A program made the translations under genes and the position numbers. The notes below the pieces were generated by a model. It searched no databases and was not told the DNA's origin. It worked only from the letters and a program-made list of their open reading frames with translations. Source: Nocardia takedensis NBRC 100417 (lineage in GTDB: Bacteria; Actinomycetota; Actinomycetes; Mycobacteriales; Mycobacteriaceae). Taken from it: a stretch of DNA of 64,000 bases. Shown one piece after another: positions 44,906 through 53,550 of the stretch (positions within the stretch are counted from its first letter, which is position 1; the number at the start of each line of letters is the position of its first letter). Where the stretch lies: contig NZ_BAGG01000032.1 in assembly GCF_000308695.1 (NCBI RefSeq), forward strand, positions 62,001 through 126,000. The letters run 5' to 3'.

Positions 44906-45828
44906 GCGGCGGGCTCGTAGGTGAGTTCCTTCGACCACGTGGGGTCCTTGCGCAGCAACAGCTTCGGCACGCGCGCCGTCACCTTCACCAGCGTGTCGGC
45001 CAGCAGGTGATACGGGTGGTCGCGGTCCACGACCCAGGTCCCGTGCCGCTTGACGATCTGATACATCGGCAGCCTGCGCGCGAACTCGCTGCGCTCACCG
45101 ACGTTGGCGTAGCGCTTGAGCGCCGTATACAGCTTCTCCTCGTCCACGCCCATCGCGACGATGTTGTCGCGCATCTTGTTCAGCAGCGGCACATAGCTGA
45201 GCACGCCGATCAGGAACGTCGGCTTGATCCAGCCGCCCACCAACTCGATCGCCAACTTGCGCATCTCCGCGTGCCCGAGCACGTCCATCACCGCGAAATC
45301 CACGGCCAGGTGCCGGGACTCGTCGGCGTTGATGCGCTTGAACACCTCCTGGCAGACCGGGTCCTCGATCTCGTCCATGATGAACTTGACCAACGCGCCG
45401 TCCAGGGCGACCTCGAGCATCGGGATCACCGTGCCCAGGAACGACAGCGACATGCTGTCGGAGTACCGGTCCAGGAAGTCGATGACGAGTTTGACGTTGA
45501 TGTTGGGCTGGGGGATCTCGTCGCCCTCGAGCATGCCCCACCGGCGCATCAGCGCCAGTTCGGCGTTGGCGTGCTTCTGCTCCTCGGCGTGGAAGTAGCG
45601 GTAGATCTCGCGCAGCGTCTCGTCGGGGGCCTTCTTGGCCATCGCGGCGAAACCGCGCGCGCCCACGTTCTCGATCCACATCAGATCGGCCATGAACGGC
45701 TTGAGCCGGGCGTGCAGTTCGGGCGAGATCGTCTCGGCGCCGGGGGCGTCCCAGTCGATGTCGGCCAGCGCCCACTGGCGGTCCTTGATCTTGCGGAGCA
45801 TCTCGTCGAAGTCCATGGCGATGGCCAT
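44902..45828 (-). CDS. Ferritin-like diiron protein
   Basis: 308 residues, mostly helical. Two ExxH motifs, EEQKH (~86-90) and ADESRHL (~167-173), plus Glu in WIENVG and MLEVALDG give the four-helix diiron carboxylate site. Such proteins can be oxygenases, desaturases or oxidases. Sandwiched between an SDR and a flavin monooxygenase, it is probably an oxidative step in the same route. A second in-frame ATG at 45816 is possible. Confidence 0.75.
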   Translation of the reverse strand: MAIAMDFDEMLRKIKDRQWALADIDWDAPGAETISPELHARLKPFMADLMWIENVGARGFAAMAKKAPDETLREIYRYFHAEEQKHANAELALMRRWGMLEGDEIPQPNINVKLVIDFLDRYSDSMSLSFLGTVIPMLEVALDGALVKFIMDEIEDPVCQEVFKRINADESRHLAVDFAVMDVLGHAEMRKLAIELVGGWIKPTFLIGVLSYVPLLNKMRDNIVAMGVDEEKLYTALKRYANVGERSEFARRLPMYQIVKRHGTWVVDRDHPYHLLADTLVKVTARVPKLLLRKDPTWSKELTYEPAA

Positions 45829-45829
45829 C

Positions 45830-46723
45830 TCAGACTCCCGTCTTCTCGGTGACCGTGCGGTCGGGGGTGGAGTCGTCCTGCGGCAGCAGCCGATCGAGCA
45901 GGCCCAGGGCGTAGGTGTACTGCGCGGGGAACAGGCGCTTGAGCCGCCAGATGACCTGCGCGTCGAGTTGCGGCACGACGTAGAGCCTGCCGTGGTCGTG
46001 CGCGTCCAGGGTGGTGCGCGCGATGCGTTCGGGGGTGAAGCCGGTCAGCCGCATGAGGGTTTCGGCCAACCGCTGCGACCCGGCGGTGATGCGGCCGTCG
46101 CGGACCACGTTGGTCCGCACGAAGGTCGGGCACAGGACCGTCACCGCGACACCGGTTCCCGCGAGTTCGGCGGCCATCGTCTCCGACAGCGACACGACCG
46201 CCGCTTTGGAGGTGTTGTAGGCGGCCATCGACGGCGCGGCGGCGAAACCCGCGGCCGAGGCGACGTTGATGATGCCGCCGTGACCCGCCGCGCGCAGTTG
46301 CGGTGCGAAGATCTCGCAGCCGTTCACCACGCCCCACAGGTTGATCCCGAGCGCGAAGTCCCAGTCGGCGAAGCCGATCTCGCCGACGTGCTTGCCGCCG
46401 ATCCCGACGCCCGCGTTGTTGACGACCAGCGTCACCGGCCTGTCGAACAGCGTCTCGGCGGCGTGCGCGAGCAACTGCACGTCCTCGCGGCGGGCCACGT
46501 CGCAGCGGACCGCGTGCGCCGCGCCGGGGTGGTCGCGTTCGATCAGCGCCACCGTCTCCTCGGCGCGCGCCTGGTCGATGTCGGCGCAGAGCACCCGGCC
46601 GCCGCGCGCGGCGATCTCGACCGCGAAGGCGCGCCCGATTCCGCTGCCCGCCCCGGTCACCACCGCCCGCGCGCCGCGGGTGCGCCGCGGGCCGCCGGGA
46701 AGCAGCCTGTCGAGTCCGAACAT
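45830..46723 (-). CDS. Short-chain dehydrogenase/reductase
   Basis: 297 residues. VVTGAGSGIGRAFAVEIAAR is the cofactor loop, VNNAGVGIGG the structural motif and SMAAYNTSKAAV gives the YxxxK pair; the C-terminal extension is longer than in classical SDRs and basic. Likely oxidises or reduces a hydroxyl or ketone in the operon. One base separates it from the diiron gene. Compare Rv3085 in the mymA operon. Confidence 0.88.
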   Translation of the reverse strand: MFGLDRLLPGGPRRTRGARAVVTGAGSGIGRAFAVEIAARGGRVLCADIDQARAEETVALIERDHPGAAHAVRCDVARREDVQLLAHAAETLFDRPVTLVVNNAGVGIGGKHVGEIGFADWDFALGINLWGVVNGCEIFAPQLRAAGHGGIINVASAAGFAAAPSMAAYNTSKAAVVSLSETMAAELAGTGVAVTVLCPTFVRTNVVRDGRITAGSQRLAETLMRLTGFTPERIARTTLDAHDHGRLYVVPQLDAQVIWRLKRLFPAQYTYALGLLDRLLPQDDSTPDRTVTEKTGV

Positions 46724-47710
46724 TCAACTCACCTTCTCGGAAACGGTGTGCGCGTCCAACGCCGCGCACAGGAATCGGGCGGCGCGTTCCAGCGCCGGAT
46801 CGGCTTCGGCCGACAGCAGCGGCAGCGCCTGGAAGACGTGCACCTGGCCGGGCCAGATCTCCAGATCGCAGGACCCGCCGACCGCGCGCACCATGCGCTG
46901 GACCTCGCGCGCGTCCGCGCACAGCATCTCCGCGCCGCCCGCCTGGACCAGGATCGGCGGCAACGCCGAGCCCTCGAGCAGGCGCAGGCGCAGTCGGGGC
47001 GCGTCGGCCGGGTGGTCGCGCGTGTACTGGAGCGGGAGTCGGGCCGCGGCGGCCGCGGAGATCAGCGGATCGCGCCTGCGGCGTTCCTGTTCGGCGGCCA
47101 GCGTGAATGTGAGATCGACCAGCGGGGAGAACATCGCCACCCCGGCGGGTTGCGGGGCGCGGGTGCGGGCGTTCTCGATCAGCAGGTCCAGCGCGAGGTG
47201 TCCGCCGGCCGAATCGCAGGCCACCACGATGTCGTGCGCCGCGATGCCGCGATCGAGCAGCCAGCGGTAGCCCGCGGCCACGTCGTCGGCGGCGGCGGGG
47301 AAGCGGTGCTCGGGGGCCAGGCGGTAGTCGGTGAGGAAGACGGGCAGTCCGGTCTTCGCCGACAGTCGGGCGGCCAGCGCGCGGTGGGTGCGCGCCGAGC
47401 ACAGCACGTATCCGCTGCCGTGAATGTAGTAGACGACCCGCGGTCCGAATTCCACGCCTGCCGCCCGCACCCATTCGCCGCGCACCGCGCCCGCTCGCAC
47501 CCCGGTGACCGAGGTGCGGGCGGGCACGGGACCGCCCGCGGCCATCAGCGTGGCGATCAGCGTGCGGGCGAACCAGATGCCGGGGGGATTGAGGGGGACC
47601 GCGCAGTTCACCGGCCGCAGCAGGTATTCGGCGGCGGTCGCGGCCAAGGTGGCGCGCAGGGAAGCGCGCGTGGCCACCGCGGGGACCGAGGTCTTCATCG
47701 ACCGTGTCAT
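46724..47710 (-). CDS. Alpha/beta hydrolase of the HSL / LipR type
   Basis: 328 residues. YYIHGSGYVLCS is the oxyanion HGG-like motif, VVACDSAGGHLAL the nucleophile elbow, and WPGQVHVFQ gives the His. Carboxylesterase-type enzyme. ATG at 47710 is chosen because the next upstream ATG (47752) lies inside the operator. First gene of the four-gene operon ending in the monooxygenase; Rv3084 (LipR) is the positional analogue. Confidence 0.85.
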   Translation of the reverse strand: MTRSMKTSVPAVATRASLRATLAATAAEYLLRPVNCAVPLNPPGIWFARTLIATLMAAGGPVPARTSVTGVRAGAVRGEWVRAAGVEFGPRVVYYIHGSGYVLCSARTHRALAARLSAKTGLPVFLTDYRLAPEHRFPAAADDVAAGYRWLLDRGIAAHDIVVACDSAGGHLALDLLIENARTRAPQPAGVAMFSPLVDLTFTLAAEQERRRRDPLISAAAAARLPLQYTRDHPADAPRLRLRLLEGSALPPILVQAGGAEMLCADAREVQRMVRAVGGSCDLEIWPGQVHVFQALPLLSAEADPALERAARFLCAALDAHTVSEKVS

Positions 47711-47726
47711 AGCCCCAGAATCATTT

Positions 47727-47758
47727 ATCAATGTGCCATCTGTCAATGGCACATTGAT
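47727..47758 (-). promoter_or_regulatory. Perfect 13-bp-arm operator overlapping the -35
   Basis: ATCAATGTGCCAT (47727-47739), six-base spacer, ATGGCACATTGAT (47746-47758): a perfect inverted repeat, very AT-rich for this genome. On the minus strand a consensus TTGACA (47747-47742) sits at its centre as -35 of the lipase promoter, so a bound protein would repress. No regulator is adjacent on the other side; TetR or FadR-type proteins use sites of this size. Confidence 0.8.
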
Positions 47759-47779
47759 GAAAGGTTGTTTTTGGGCTGG

Positions 47780-48730
47780 TCAGTACCCCCGCACCGGATC
47801 GACCGGCGCCAGCAGATCCCGTCCCGCCGCGAACCGGCGCACGTTCTCGCCCACGTGATCGGCCCACGCCGCCACCCGCAACTGCGGCGGATTCGAATCG
47901 TGCGGGGTGATGATCGCGTTCGGCAGCGACCACAGCGGATGACCCTGCGGCAACGGTTCCGGATCGGTCACATCCAAGCCGGCCCCCGCGATCGTCCCTG
48001 ACGACAGCGCCGCCACCAGCGCCTCGGTATCGATCAGCGACCCGCGCGCCACATTCACCACCCACGACGCCGGCTTCAACCGGGCCAGCGCGTCCGCGCC
48101 CACCAGATGCCTGGTCTGCGCCGTCGCGGGCGCGGCGATCACCACATGGTCCGTGCGCGCCCACACCTTCGACAACTGGTCGGCCGCCACCGTCTCCACC
48201 GACTCCGGAATCCCCGGACCCGCCACCGGACGCCCGGACCGATTCACCGCGATCACGTGCACCCCCAACGGAATCAGCATCGGCACCAGCGCACGGCCGA
48301 TGCCGCCCGCGCCCACGATCGTCACCGTCTTGCCGCGCAACGACCCGACATGCGGGAAGAACTCCTGCTGGCGCCACCGGTCGGCCCGCAGATGCTCCGG
48401 CAGATACCGCACCCCCGCCAACAGCAACGCCAACGCGTGCTCGGCCACACTCGCCGCGTACGCGCCCGCCGCCGAAGTGAACCGCACGTGCGGGTGGCGC
48501 TGGATGATCCCCGCCGCGAACCAGTCCTCCACACCGGCCGCGGGCAACTGCACCCACTCGACACCCGACGGCAGGTCGGCGGGAAACCCGTCCGGCCCGC
48601 CCACACTGATCAACGCCCTGGCCTCGGCCAGATCCGTGACCTTCCCACCCCCGTCGACCACCGCCCGCTCCAGCAGTGTCGGGGCAGGCCCGGAAGGACC
48701 GATCGCCACCGGTACGACTGGCTCGCTCAT
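47780..48730 (-). CDS. D-2-hydroxyacid dehydrogenase family protein
   Basis: 316 residues. Cofactor loop VTIVGAGGIGRALVPML. Catalytic Arg in VVNVARGSLID, Glu in DVTDPEPLP and His in ITPHDSNP are all present. NAD(P)-dependent reduction of 2-keto acids to D-hydroxy acids is the family reaction. ATG at 48730 has GGAGG upstream. It ends ~20 bases before the operator region, so it may read through into the lipase operon. Confidence 0.85.
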   Translation of the reverse strand: MSEPVVPVAIGPSGPAPTLLERAVVDGGGKVTDLAEARALISVGGPDGFPADLPSGVEWVQLPAAGVEDWFAAGIIQRHPHVRFTSAAGAYAASVAEHALALLLAGVRYLPEHLRADRWRQQEFFPHVGSLRGKTVTIVGAGGIGRALVPMLIPLGVHVIAVNRSGRPVAGPGIPESVETVAADQLSKVWARTDHVVIAAPATAQTRHLVGADALARLKPASWVVNVARGSLIDTEALVAALSSGTIAGAGLDVTDPEPLPQGHPLWSLPNAIITPHDSNPPQLRVAAWADHVGENVRRFAAGRDLLAPVDPVRGY

Positions 48731-49069
48731 CACGCGACCCTCCTCATCGACCACCGACCGCGGCCGACGAAGACACCCGCCGACCCGGACGGGCCGCCGC
48801 CCGCCCGCGCAATCTAACACCGGCGAACCCGGCCGACCGGGGCCGACGGACGTGCCCACCCGGTGAGCGCGAGGAATCACCGGGATCGATATTCCGCGGC
48901 GGGCCTTCGGATCACGACCGAAGGCGTCGACTCACAGCCGATCGCGCGTCCGAGTCCGAGGTGTACGCGGTGGCGACCACGGGTCGTCGCGGTCTGTTCC
49001 GATGGCGGCCGAGCGGACTTCTTGTCGGGGTGCCGGTCGGGCGGTTCGGGGTCCCCGGGCGCGCGGCGC
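48731..49069. other. Intergenic region with little content
   Basis: 339 bases upstream of the hydroxyacid dehydrogenase and downstream of the LigD-type gene. A minus-strand TTAGAT (48817-48812) may be the dehydrogenase -10, with a ~75-nt leader; its -35 is poor. No supported ORF or terminator with a U-run is seen. Confidence 0.4.
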
Positions 49070-50029
49070 TCAGGCGTCGGGGTCGGGTGGGGTTTCCAGG
49101 CGGTCGCGGTCGGCCCAGGCCAGGAGAGGGTCCAAGGAGAACACGGCGTCGTCGATGCCCGCGTGCAGGTCGCCCAGGTCGGCGTAGCGGGGCGGGACGG
49201 TGGTCATGGTGAAGTCGCGGGGGTCGATGTCGGGGATCTCGTCCCAGTGGACCGGGGTGGAGACGGTGGCTTCGGGGACGCCGCGCACGGAGTAGGCGGC
49301 GGCGATGGTGTGGTCGCGGGCGTTCTGGTTGTAGTCGACGAACAGCATCTCGGGATCGCGGTCCTTGCGCCACCAGGTGGTGGTGACGTCCTCGGGGGCG
49401 CGACGTTCGACTTCGTGGGCGAAAGCCAGTGCGGCCCGGCGGACCTCGGCGAAACCCCATTCGGGGGCGATGCGGACGTAGACGTGCAGACCCTTGCCGC
49501 CGGAGGTCTTGGGCCAGCCGACCGCGCCCAGATCGTCGAGGACCTCCCGGACGACACCCGCGACCCGCTGCACCCGCGACCACGGGCAGTTCGGCATCGG
49601 GTCGAGGTCGATGCGCCATTCGTCGGGGCGTTCGGTGTCGGCGGCGCGGGAGTTCCACGGGTGGAACTCCACGGTCGACATCTGGACCGCCCAGATGACG
49701 TCGGCCAGTTCGGCGACGCACAGTTCGTCGGCGTGCCGTCCGTAGCGGGGAAAGAACACCCGCACGGTCGGGATCCAGTCCGGCGCGCCCGCGGGCAACC
49801 GTTTCTGGTGCACCTTGTCGCCCGCGAGTCCTTTGGGGAACCGGTGCAGCATGCAGGGCCGGTCCCGCAGCGCGTTGACGATGCCGTCACCGACGCTCAG
49901 GTAGTACTGGACCAGGTCGAGTTTCGTCGCGCCCGAGGCCGGGAAGTACACCCGGTCGGGGTTGGACACCCGCACCCGCCGCTCCCCGATGTCGAGTTCG
50001 ATCGCGGGTGACGTGGATTTGCCTGCCAC
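49070..50029 (-). CDS. LigD-type polymerase/primase domain protein
   Basis: 319 residues forming a stand-alone LigD polymerase (archaeo-eukaryotic primase fold): RVSNPDRVYFPASGATKLDL, VEFHPWNSRAADTERPDEW, RIDLDPMPNCPW (metal-binding DLDP) and KTSGGKGLHVYVRI. These enzymes add ribonucleotides or fill gaps in end-joining repair. No ligase or nuclease domain is fused and no Ku gene is nearby. TAGGGT (50042-50037) is seven bases before the GTG, a leaderless arrangement. Confidence 0.9.
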   Translation of the reverse strand: MAGKSTSPAIELDIGERRVRVSNPDRVYFPASGATKLDLVQYYLSVGDGIVNALRDRPCMLHRFPKGLAGDKVHQKRLPAGAPDWIPTVRVFFPRYGRHADELCVAELADVIWAVQMSTVEFHPWNSRAADTERPDEWRIDLDPMPNCPWSRVQRVAGVVREVLDDLGAVGWPKTSGGKGLHVYVRIAPEWGFAEVRRAALAFAHEVERRAPEDVTTTWWRKDRDPEMLFVDYNQNARDHTIAAAYSVRGVPEATVSTPVHWDEIPDIDPRDFTMTTVPPRYADLGDLHAGIDDAVFSLDPLLAWADRDRLETPPDPDA

Positions 50030-50076
50030 CCGTCCGACCCTAGCGGCCGGACCGGGGCGGCACATCCGGACACACC

Positions 50077-52203
50077 TCAGGTCACCGAGGCCAGGGCGAA
50101 GGGCAGTACGGCAGGCGCGCCCGCCGCGCGCAGGGTGTGGGCGGCCAGGGTGAAGGTCCATCCGGTGTCGGTGAGGGCGTCGACCAGCAGCAGCGGGCCG
50201 TCCAGGCCGGTGAGGTCCGGCGGCTCCCACGAGTCGTACAGTCCGGCGACGCGGTGGGCGGAGTTGGCGGCCGAGACCGGCGGGCGACCGGGGCGGGTGG
50301 GCAGGGTGCCGAGGTCGGTGAGTCGACCCACTTCGGCCAAACGCGCGGCGAGGGTGGCGGTGAGGACGGGATGGGTGGGGGATTCCAGGGCCAGCACGGC
50401 GACCGGCCTGGTGTCCCAGCGCCATTCGCGCAGCACCGCGACGCAGGCGTCGAAGACCTGGTCGGGGATCGGGTCGTCGGGGGCGTCGAGCAGGGCGCGC
50501 AGGCGCTGCCCCCAGCCGAGGTCGGTGAGTCGGCCCAGCGCGCGGCCGGTCTCCGCGCCCGCGCCGATCTTCCCGGACAGGTCGATGCCAAGGGTTCCCA
50601 GCCCCGTCGGCCACTGTTTGCGCGGCGTCAGGTCCAGTCCGGGACGGTCGAGTCGGGCGCGGGTGGCGGCGACGGAATCGTCGGCGACGCTGGTGTCCGG
50701 CCCGACGCCGGTGCAGTTGTCGCAGCGCCCGCACCCCGGTGTCGCGTCGGGGTCGGCGGGCAGGCCGGGATCGTCGAGTTGGCGGCGCAGGAAATTCATC
50801 CGGCAGCCGTCGGTGGTCTGGTAGTCGAGCATCGCGCGTTGCTCGTCGTCGCGGGCGCGGGCCAATCGCTCGTAGCGCTCGGTCTCATAGACCCACGGCT
50901 GACCGGTCGCCAACCACCCGCCGCGCACCCGCCGCACGGCGCCGTCGACGTCGAGGACCTTCAACACCATCTCCAGGCGCGAGCGGTTCAACTCCACGCG
51001 CGGTTCCAGCGCCGCCGTGGACAGCGGCCGTTCGGTCTCGAGCGCGTCGAGCACCGAACGCACCACGTGTTCGCGCGGGAAGGCGACCGAGGCGAAATAA
51101 CTCCAGATCCGTTCGTCCTCGGGGCCGGGCAGCAGCACCACCTCGGCGCGGTCGGTACCGCGCCCGGCGCGGCCGACCTGCTGGTAGTAGGCGATCGGCG
51201 AGGAGGGCGCGCCGACGTGCACGACGAATCCCAGGTCGGGTTTGTCGAAGCCCATCCCCAGTGCCGAGGTGGCGATCAGCGCCTTGACCTCGTTGTTCAG
51301 CAGGGCGGCTTCCAGGACTTCGCGTTCGGCCGGGTCGGTCTGGCCGGTGTAGGCGGCGACTTTGTGCCCGCGTTCGGCCAGCACGTCGGCGAGGTCGTGG
51401 GCGGCGGCCACGGTCAGCGTGTAGACGATGCCGGACCCGCGCAGCGCGTCGAGGTGCTCGCCCAGCCAGGCCGTGCGCCGCACGGCGTCGGGGAAGCGGA
51501 CCACCGACAGGTGCAGCGACTCCCGGTCCAGCGTGCCGCGCAGCACCAGGGTGCCTTCGGCCCCGATCTGGCTCGCGATGTCGGTGACCACCCGATCGTT
51601 GGCGGTGGCGGTGGTGGCCAACACCGGGATCTCGGCCCCGAGGTCGGCGACCAGGGTGCGGATGCGCCGGTAGTCGGGCCGGAAATCGTGACCCCAGTCC
51701 GAGACGCAGTGCGCTTCGTCCACGACGACCAGACCGGCGTCGGCGGCCAGGCGGGGCAGCACCTGATCGCGGAAATCGGGATTGTTCAGCCGCTCCGGGC
51801 TGACCAGCAGGACATCGATCTCGCCCGCCGCCACCCGCTGGTGGATGTGATCCCATTCGGTGACGTTGCCGGAGTTGATGGTGGCCGCCACGACGCCCGC
51901 CCGCTCGGCCGCGGCCACCTGGTTGCGCATCAGCGCCAGCAGCGGCGACACGATCACGGTGGGTCCGCGACCCGCGCCGCGCAGCAGTTTCGCGGCGATG
52001 AAATACACCGCCGACTTGCCCCAACCGGTGCGCTGCACGACCAGCGCGCGCTGCCGTCGCACCACCAGCGCCTCGATGGCCGTCCACTGGTCCTCGCGCA
52101 GCCGAGCCCGCGGCCCGGCCAGTTCGCGCAGCAGTGTCTCGGCCCGTTCCCGCAGGTCGGGCGCGGCGGTGTCGATCGCGGAGGTCCCACTGGCGGAGGT
52201 CAT
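50077..52203 (-). CDS. recQ: RecQ-like DNA helicase with PRTase-like C-terminus
   Basis: 708 residues. Superfamily II helicase: VVQRTGWGKSAVYFIAAKLL (Walker A), VVDEAHCVSDWGHDFRPDYR (DEAH), LATTATANDRV, AYTGQTDPAEREVLE and QQVGRAGRGTDRA (motif VI). A zinc site follows with CGRCDNC. The last ~100 residues resemble a phosphoribosyltransferase (LLLVDALTDTGWTFTLAA). ATG at 52203; one at 52212 adds three residues. Unwinds duplex DNA with ATP; the role of the PRTase-like tail is unknown. Confidence 0.88.
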   Translation of the reverse strand: MTSASGTSAIDTAAPDLRERAETLLRELAGPRARLREDQWTAIEALVVRRQRALVVQRTGWGKSAVYFIAAKLLRGAGRGPTVIVSPLLALMRNQVAAAERAGVVAATINSGNVTEWDHIHQRVAAGEIDVLLVSPERLNNPDFRDQVLPRLAADAGLVVVDEAHCVSDWGHDFRPDYRRIRTLVADLGAEIPVLATTATANDRVVTDIASQIGAEGTLVLRGTLDRESLHLSVVRFPDAVRRTAWLGEHLDALRGSGIVYTLTVAAAHDLADVLAERGHKVAAYTGQTDPAEREVLEAALLNNEVKALIATSALGMGFDKPDLGFVVHVGAPSSPIAYYQQVGRAGRGTDRAEVVLLPGPEDERIWSYFASVAFPREHVVRSVLDALETERPLSTAALEPRVELNRSRLEMVLKVLDVDGAVRRVRGGWLATGQPWVYETERYERLARARDDEQRAMLDYQTTDGCRMNFLRRQLDDPGLPADPDATPGCGRCDNCTGVGPDTSVADDSVAATRARLDRPGLDLTPRKQWPTGLGTLGIDLSGKIGAGAETGRALGRLTDLGWGQRLRALLDAPDDPIPDQVFDACVAVLREWRWDTRPVAVLALESPTHPVLTATLAARLAEVGRLTDLGTLPTRPGRPPVSAANSAHRVAGLYDSWEPPDLTGLDGPLLLVDALTDTGWTFTLAAHTLRAAGAPAVLPFALASVT

Positions 52204-52265
52204 GGCCTCCATCGTGCCCCACACCACCGACACCGCCGCGTCCGGCGAATCCGGCCGGGGTGGAC

Positions 52266-53489
52266 TCAACCCTTCACGCACAGCACCTGACGCAGCGTGG
52301 CCACCACGTCGACCAGATCGCGCTGGGCCTCGATCACCGCGTCGATGTCCTTGTAGGCGGCCGGGATCTCGTCCACCACCCCGGCGTCCTTGCGCGACTC
52401 CACCCCCTCGGTCTGGGCGACCAGGTCGGCGACGGTGAACTGACGCTTGGCGGCGTTGCGGCTCATCCGACGGCCCGCCCCGTGCGAGGCGGAGGCGAAG
52501 GAGTCCGGGTTGCCCTTGCCGCGCACCACGTAGGAGCGGGTGCCCATCGAGCCGGGGATCAACGCCAGGTCGCCCGCGCCCGCGCGCACCGCGCCCTTGC
52601 GGGTGACCAGCATCGGCGTCCCGTCGATCTCCTCTTCGGCCACGTAGTTGTGGTGGCAGGAGATCGGCTGCTCGAAGCGCACCGTACGGTCGCCGAACTC
52701 GTCGCGCACGGCGCCGCAGACCAAGGCCAGCATGACCGCGCGGTTGCGCGCGGCGTACTCCTGCGCCCAGGTCAGGTCGCGACGGTAGGCGTCCATCTCG
52801 GTGGTCCCCGCGACGAACACGGCCAGATCCCGGTCGGGCAGGTCGCGGTTGTGCGGGAGGTCGCGCGCCACGGCCATGTGCCGCTCGGCCAGTTCCTTGC
52901 CGATGTTGCGGCTGCCCGAATGCAGCAGGATCCACACCGCGTCGTGCTCGTCCAGGCACACCTCGATGAAGTGGTTGCCGCCGCCGAGCGACCCGATCTG
53001 CTTGCCCGCCTTGGCTTCCAGCGCTCGCACGCCAGGATGCAGGTCGGCGAAGCGGTTCCAGAAGCGCCGCCACCCGTTCAGGTCGCGAGCGAGCGTTCCG
53101 TGCGAGATTCCGGTGCGCGCACCCAGCTTCGCCACGTCGACCGGGTCGGTGTGCGACTGGAAGCCGACCGGCACGGCGGCTTCGATCCGGGACCGCAGCG
53201 ACCGCAGGTCCTCGGGAAGGTCCGCCGCCGTCAGATCCGTCTTGACGCTCTCCATCCCGCACCCGATGTCGACGCCGACCGCCGCGGGGGAGACCGCGTC
53301 GCGCATCGCGATGACCGAACCGACCGTGGCGCCCTTGCCCAGGTGCACGTCCGGCATGACGCGCACGCCGTGCACCCACTCCAGTTGCGCGATGTTGCGC
53401 AACTGCCGCACCGCGGCGGGTTCGATCTCGTGCTCGTGGGCCCACATCAGCGTCCGCGCCCGGGTACCGGGCAACTCGACGGGAAACAT
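52266..53489 (-). CDS. rtcB: RtcB RNA-splicing ligase
   Basis: 407 residues. Joins 2',3'-cyclic phosphate RNA ends to 5'-OH ends using GTP and Mn. Seen: MPDVHLGKGATVGSVIA, VGVDIGCGM (metal Cys), SLGGGNHFIEV, LHSGSRNIGKEL and a C-terminal AYKDIDAVIEA region. AGAGGA precedes the ATG. Same strand as the RecQ and LigD-type genes; no archease or rtcR regulator is present. Confidence 0.93.
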   Translation of the reverse strand: MFPVELPGTRARTLMWAHEHEIEPAAVRQLRNIAQLEWVHGVRVMPDVHLGKGATVGSVIAMRDAVSPAAVGVDIGCGMESVKTDLTAADLPEDLRSLRSRIEAAVPVGFQSHTDPVDVAKLGARTGISHGTLARDLNGWRRFWNRFADLHPGVRALEAKAGKQIGSLGGGNHFIEVCLDEHDAVWILLHSGSRNIGKELAERHMAVARDLPHNRDLPDRDLAVFVAGTTEMDAYRRDLTWAQEYAARNRAVMLALVCGAVRDEFGDRTVRFEQPISCHHNYVAEEEIDGTPMLVTRKGAVRAGAGDLALIPGSMGTRSYVVRGKGNPDSFASASHGAGRRMSRNAAKRQFTVADLVAQTEGVESRKDAGVVDEIPAAYKDIDAVIEAQRDLVDVVATLRQVLCVKG

Positions 53490-53550
53490 CGGTTCGTCCT
53501 CTCGTTCTCCGTTCCACGGTAGAGAGCGAGCGGAGGCGACCGCACCCGAT

